Source: Formosa undariae (GTDB taxonomy: Bacteria > Bacteroidota > Bacteroidia > Flavobacteriales > Flavobacteriaceae). From it: 64,000 nt of DNA. The notes under the pieces were generated by a model. The model saw only the letters and a list, made by a program, of their open reading frames with translations, was not told the DNA's origin and searched no databases. The stretch is taken from the NCBI RefSeq assembly GCF_042427615.1, contig NZ_JBHMEZ010000001.1, positions 248,001-312,000 of the forward strand, given 5' to 3'. Made by a program: the position numbers and the translations under genes. Of this stretch, positions 62,269-64,000 are shown one piece after another (position 1 is the first letter of the stretch; the number at the start of each line of letters is the position of its first letter).

Positions 62269-62742
62269 TTATCTAGAAATTTCTATAATATCGAATTTCA
62301 TTATCCCACTAGGCACTTGAATTTCGGCAACATCGCCAACAGATTTACCTAATAAACCTTTACCAATTGGAGAGTTTACAGATATTCTTCCTGATTTTAA
62401 ATCGGCTTCACCATCTGCAACTAAGATGTAATTCATTTCCATACCGTTGGTTTGATTTTTAATTTTAACCTTAGATAATACTAATATTTTAGAAGCATCT
62501 AATTGCGACTCGTCAATTACGCGAGCTCCAGCTAAAACGTCTTCCAATTTAGCAATTTTCATCTCTAACATGCCTTGCGCTTCTTTGGCAGCATCATACT
62601 CGGCATTTTCACTTAAATCCCCTTTGTCTCTTGCTTCACCTATGGCTTGAGAGGCACGTGGCCGCTCTATATCTTTTAATTGTCTTAGTTCGTCTCTTAG
62701 CTTCTTTAGTCCTCCTGCAGTGTAATAAGATTTTTTACTCAT
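62269..62742 (-). CDS. greA: Transcription elongation factor GreA
   Basis: 157 residues, exact family length. Coiled-coil N-terminal domain with GGLKKLRDELRQLKDIERPRA and RDKGDLSENAEYDAAKEAQG (the D/E tip is in DLSENAEYDA). The C-terminal FKBP-like domain contains ISVNSPIGKGLLGKSVGD. It rescues backtracked RNA polymerase by stimulating transcript cleavage. Divergent from the lipoprotein gene at 62893. Confidence 0.97.
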   Translation of the reverse strand: MSKKSYYTAGGLKKLRDELRQLKDIERPRASQAIGEARDKGDLSENAEYDAAKEAQGMLEMKIAKLEDVLAGARVIDESQLDASKILVLSKVKIKNQTNGMEMNYILVADGEADLKSGRISVNSPIGKGLLGKSVGDVAEIQVPSGIMKFDIIEISR

Positions 62743-62892
62743 AACTTCATCGTTTTAATTCAAAAAAATATGTTTCACAAACCGCAGTTTATAAAACATA
62801 AAAAATCTCGCAGTACGAGATTGTGTTACAAATATACAAAATATTTATCTCAAACTACTTTTTGTTGTAAATTGCAGACCGAAATTTCACCT

Positions 62893-63336
62893 ATGAAAAA
62901 ACTTTTTTTTATTGTAATAACTGTCTTAGTGATGGTGAATTGCAGTTCTGACGATAGTATATTAAATAATCCTAATTTACCAGATTACTCTTTTGATACA
63001 GGAAACCGCATCAATACATCTTTACCACAATATAACAGTCTGAATTTCCCAGGAAACTACATTACACTTAGACAAGACAATGATGGTATAAACGGTGTCG
63101 TTCTCTACTATTTTGGAAGTAATCAATATGCCGCATTCGAATTAAGTGATCCAAATCACCCTATTACTTCATGTTCTGCTTTAGAATTGAATGGTATTAT
63201 TGCAACCTGTAGTTGCGACGATGGTAATTCGTACAATATTATTAATGGTCTTCCCGAAACAGGAACTACCGGAGGTTATACATTGCAACCTTATCGCGTA
63301 GAAGTTAGCGGAAACATTATACGTGTATACAATTAA
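62893..63336 (+). CDS. Small lipoprotein, unknown
   Basis: 147 residues from ATG 62893, where a lipoprotein signal begins (MKKLFFIVITVLVMVNC, lipobox with C17). The frame is open to 62770 but those residues are not a signal and lie next to greA. The mature part includes CSALELNGIIATCSCDDG, with Cys-rich CSCDD resembling a small disulfide-stabilised domain. No family recognised. Envelope location inferred. A bidirectional terminator follows. Confidence 0.75.
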   Translation: MKKLFFIVITVLVMVNCSSDDSILNNPNLPDYSFDTGNRINTSLPQYNSLNFPGNYITLRQDNDGINGVVLYYFGSNQYAAFELSDPNHPITSCSALELNGIIATCSCDDGNSYNIINGLPETGTTGGYTLQPYRVEVSGNIIRVYN

Positions 63337-63370
63337 AAAAAGGCGATTCTGTTAAAAGAATCGCCTTTTA
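63335..63370. terminator. Bidirectional terminator
   Basis: AAAAAAGGCGATTCT, loop GTTAAA, AGAATCGCCTTTT. It separates the lipoprotein and TonB-dependent receptor genes. The stem GGCGATTC is the same as at 44036-44074. Confidence 0.88.
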
Positions 63371-63376
63371 CTTTCT

Positions 63377-64000
63377 TTAAAACTTTAAAGTCGCTCCTAC
63401 TAAAAAGTTAGTCGTGGCTTGAGGATAATACCCCGAACCTTCTATAGTTGTTACTGCATTTGCATCACTCCAATCGTCATCGTAAGTATAATAGTATCCA
63501 TTAGAGACATATTTCTCATTAAAGATATTGTTTACGATACCACTAAGAATAATCGATTTAAAAATAGATTTCATTTTAAACTCGTAAGTGATATTTAAAT
63601 CATTCACAAAATAACTATCTAATTTAGAGCGTTCAGCATCTGTATTTCCCATATACTGCTCGCCTACAAATTTACTCAATAGCGACACTTGAAAAAGGTC
63701 GTTTGGCTGAAACACGATAGCATTCCCCAAAACAATATCTGGTGAGAATGAAATATTTGTAGATCCGAAATCTTTTAATTCACCATCGAAAGACTGATAG
63801 ATTGATTTATTTTTATTCGTACTAAACGTCACATTTGGCTGAATTGAAAATGATTTAGATATACCAATCGCCGATTCAATTTCCAAACCTAGACGGTAAC
63901 TTTCTCCACTATTTGTTCGGATAGGATTCCCCACACCATCAATACCTCCGGTAAGAATTAGTTGTTCGTTATATTGCATATAATACACATTCGCATTGAA
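63377..64000 (-). CDS. TonB-dependent receptor, C-terminal barrel (5' end outside window)
   Basis: The frame runs off the window edge; about 208 residues of C-terminus are present. Beta-strand pattern with aromatic girdle residues, PNVTFSTNKNKSIYQ, and the typical end LNITYEFKMKSIFKSII ... NIFNEKYVSNGYYYTYDDD ... GATLKF, ending in Phe, as for TonB-dependent outer-membrane transporters. Substrate cannot be told from the barrel end. Confidence 0.85.
   Translation of the reverse strand, partial: FNANVYYMQYNEQLILTGGIDGVGNPIRTNSGESYRLGLEIESAIGISKSFSIQPNVTFSTNKNKSIYQSFDGELKDFGSTNISFSPDIVLGNAIVFQPNDLFQVSLLSKFVGEQYMGNTDAERSKLDSYFVNDLNITYEFKMKSIFKSIILSGIVNNIFNEKYVSNGYYYTYDDDWSDANAVTTIEGSGYYPQATTNFLVGATLKF

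Overview
The window is a chromosomal segment of a marine-type member of the Flavobacteriaceae (Bacteroidota). This is inferred from several things seen together: low GC content, the Bacteroidota -7 promoter element TAnnTTTG in front of many genes, a type IX secretion sorting domain, many lipoproteins, a TamB/TamL pair, and families typical of the group (DUF2490, DUF3098, DUF3127, DUF4271, DUF4296). Almost everything is housekeeping. There is no phage, IS element, CRISPR array, rRNA or plasmid gene.

Layout. 1-5 kb: a serine hydrolase (cut by the window edge) downstream of an exported glucan-dikinase-like protein, a DUF2490 protein and a cupin. 5.2-12.6 kb: tamB and tamL (outer-membrane biogenesis). 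12.7-14.1 kb: a HipA-like kinase with DUF3037, then a small membrane protein. 14.1-15.4 kb: a gene-poor region with two near-identical tRNA-Asp cassettes. 15.4-21.9 kb: a DUF58 protein, trxA, a DnaE polymerase with a fused proofreading domain, and a lipoprotein. 22-25.2 kb: rpsP, rimM, a tRNA methyltransferase and a glutaryl-CoA-dehydrogenase-like enzyme. 25.4-28.3 kb: a minus-strand Fe-S/redox cluster (Mrp, NifU-like, ferredoxin reductase, ferredoxin). 28.5-32.8 kb: trmB, a LysE transporter, an alkyltransferase-like protein and an M1 aminopeptidase. 33-36.3 kb: a glycosyltransferase, a PhoB/PhoR-like two-component pair and a minimal T9SS-sorted protein. 36.4-44 kb: a LuxE-like enzyme, tyrS, a nucleotide-sugar-epimerase-like reductase, pyrC, a DUF4296 lipoprotein, a polyprenol-phosphate mannosyltransferase, DUF4271 and hemD. 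44-49.7 kb: pckA, DUF423, a saccharopine-dehydrogenase-like enzyme, an Lrp regulator, sodC and a YugP-like protease. 50-53.4 kb: leuS. 53.5-57.7 kb: an ftsX-lipoprotein-DUF3098-uppP-truB-TonB-like run. 57.7-64 kb: a thioredoxin-fold protein, tag, aat, DUF3127, a histidine kinase, a HIT protein, greA, a lipoprotein and the 3' end of a TonB-dependent receptor.

The most striking observation is in leuS. About 153 codons (52071-52529), encoding an apparently intact DUF559 (PD-(D/E)XK-like) nuclease domain, sit in frame inside the leucyl-tRNA synthetase, exactly where the CP1 editing domain begins. Both ends of the insert carry short GC-rich palindromes (CCCC-N3-GGGG) and a CCCCA-type terminal sequence in inverted orientation. 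It has no intein splicing residues. This looks like a mobile nuclease cassette that enters essential genes without breaking the frame.

Secondary points of interest are the exported dikinase, the SSB-like acidic tail on a DUF3127 protein, the exonuclease-polymerase DnaE fusion, the duplicated tRNA-Asp cassette, a T9SS protein that is little more than a signal peptide plus sorting domain, and a possible structured RNA upstream of the tyrS 3' end. Several translation starts were moved because promoters or terminators lie inside the longest reading frame (DUF2490, trmB, the LuxE-like gene) or because of signal-peptide position.
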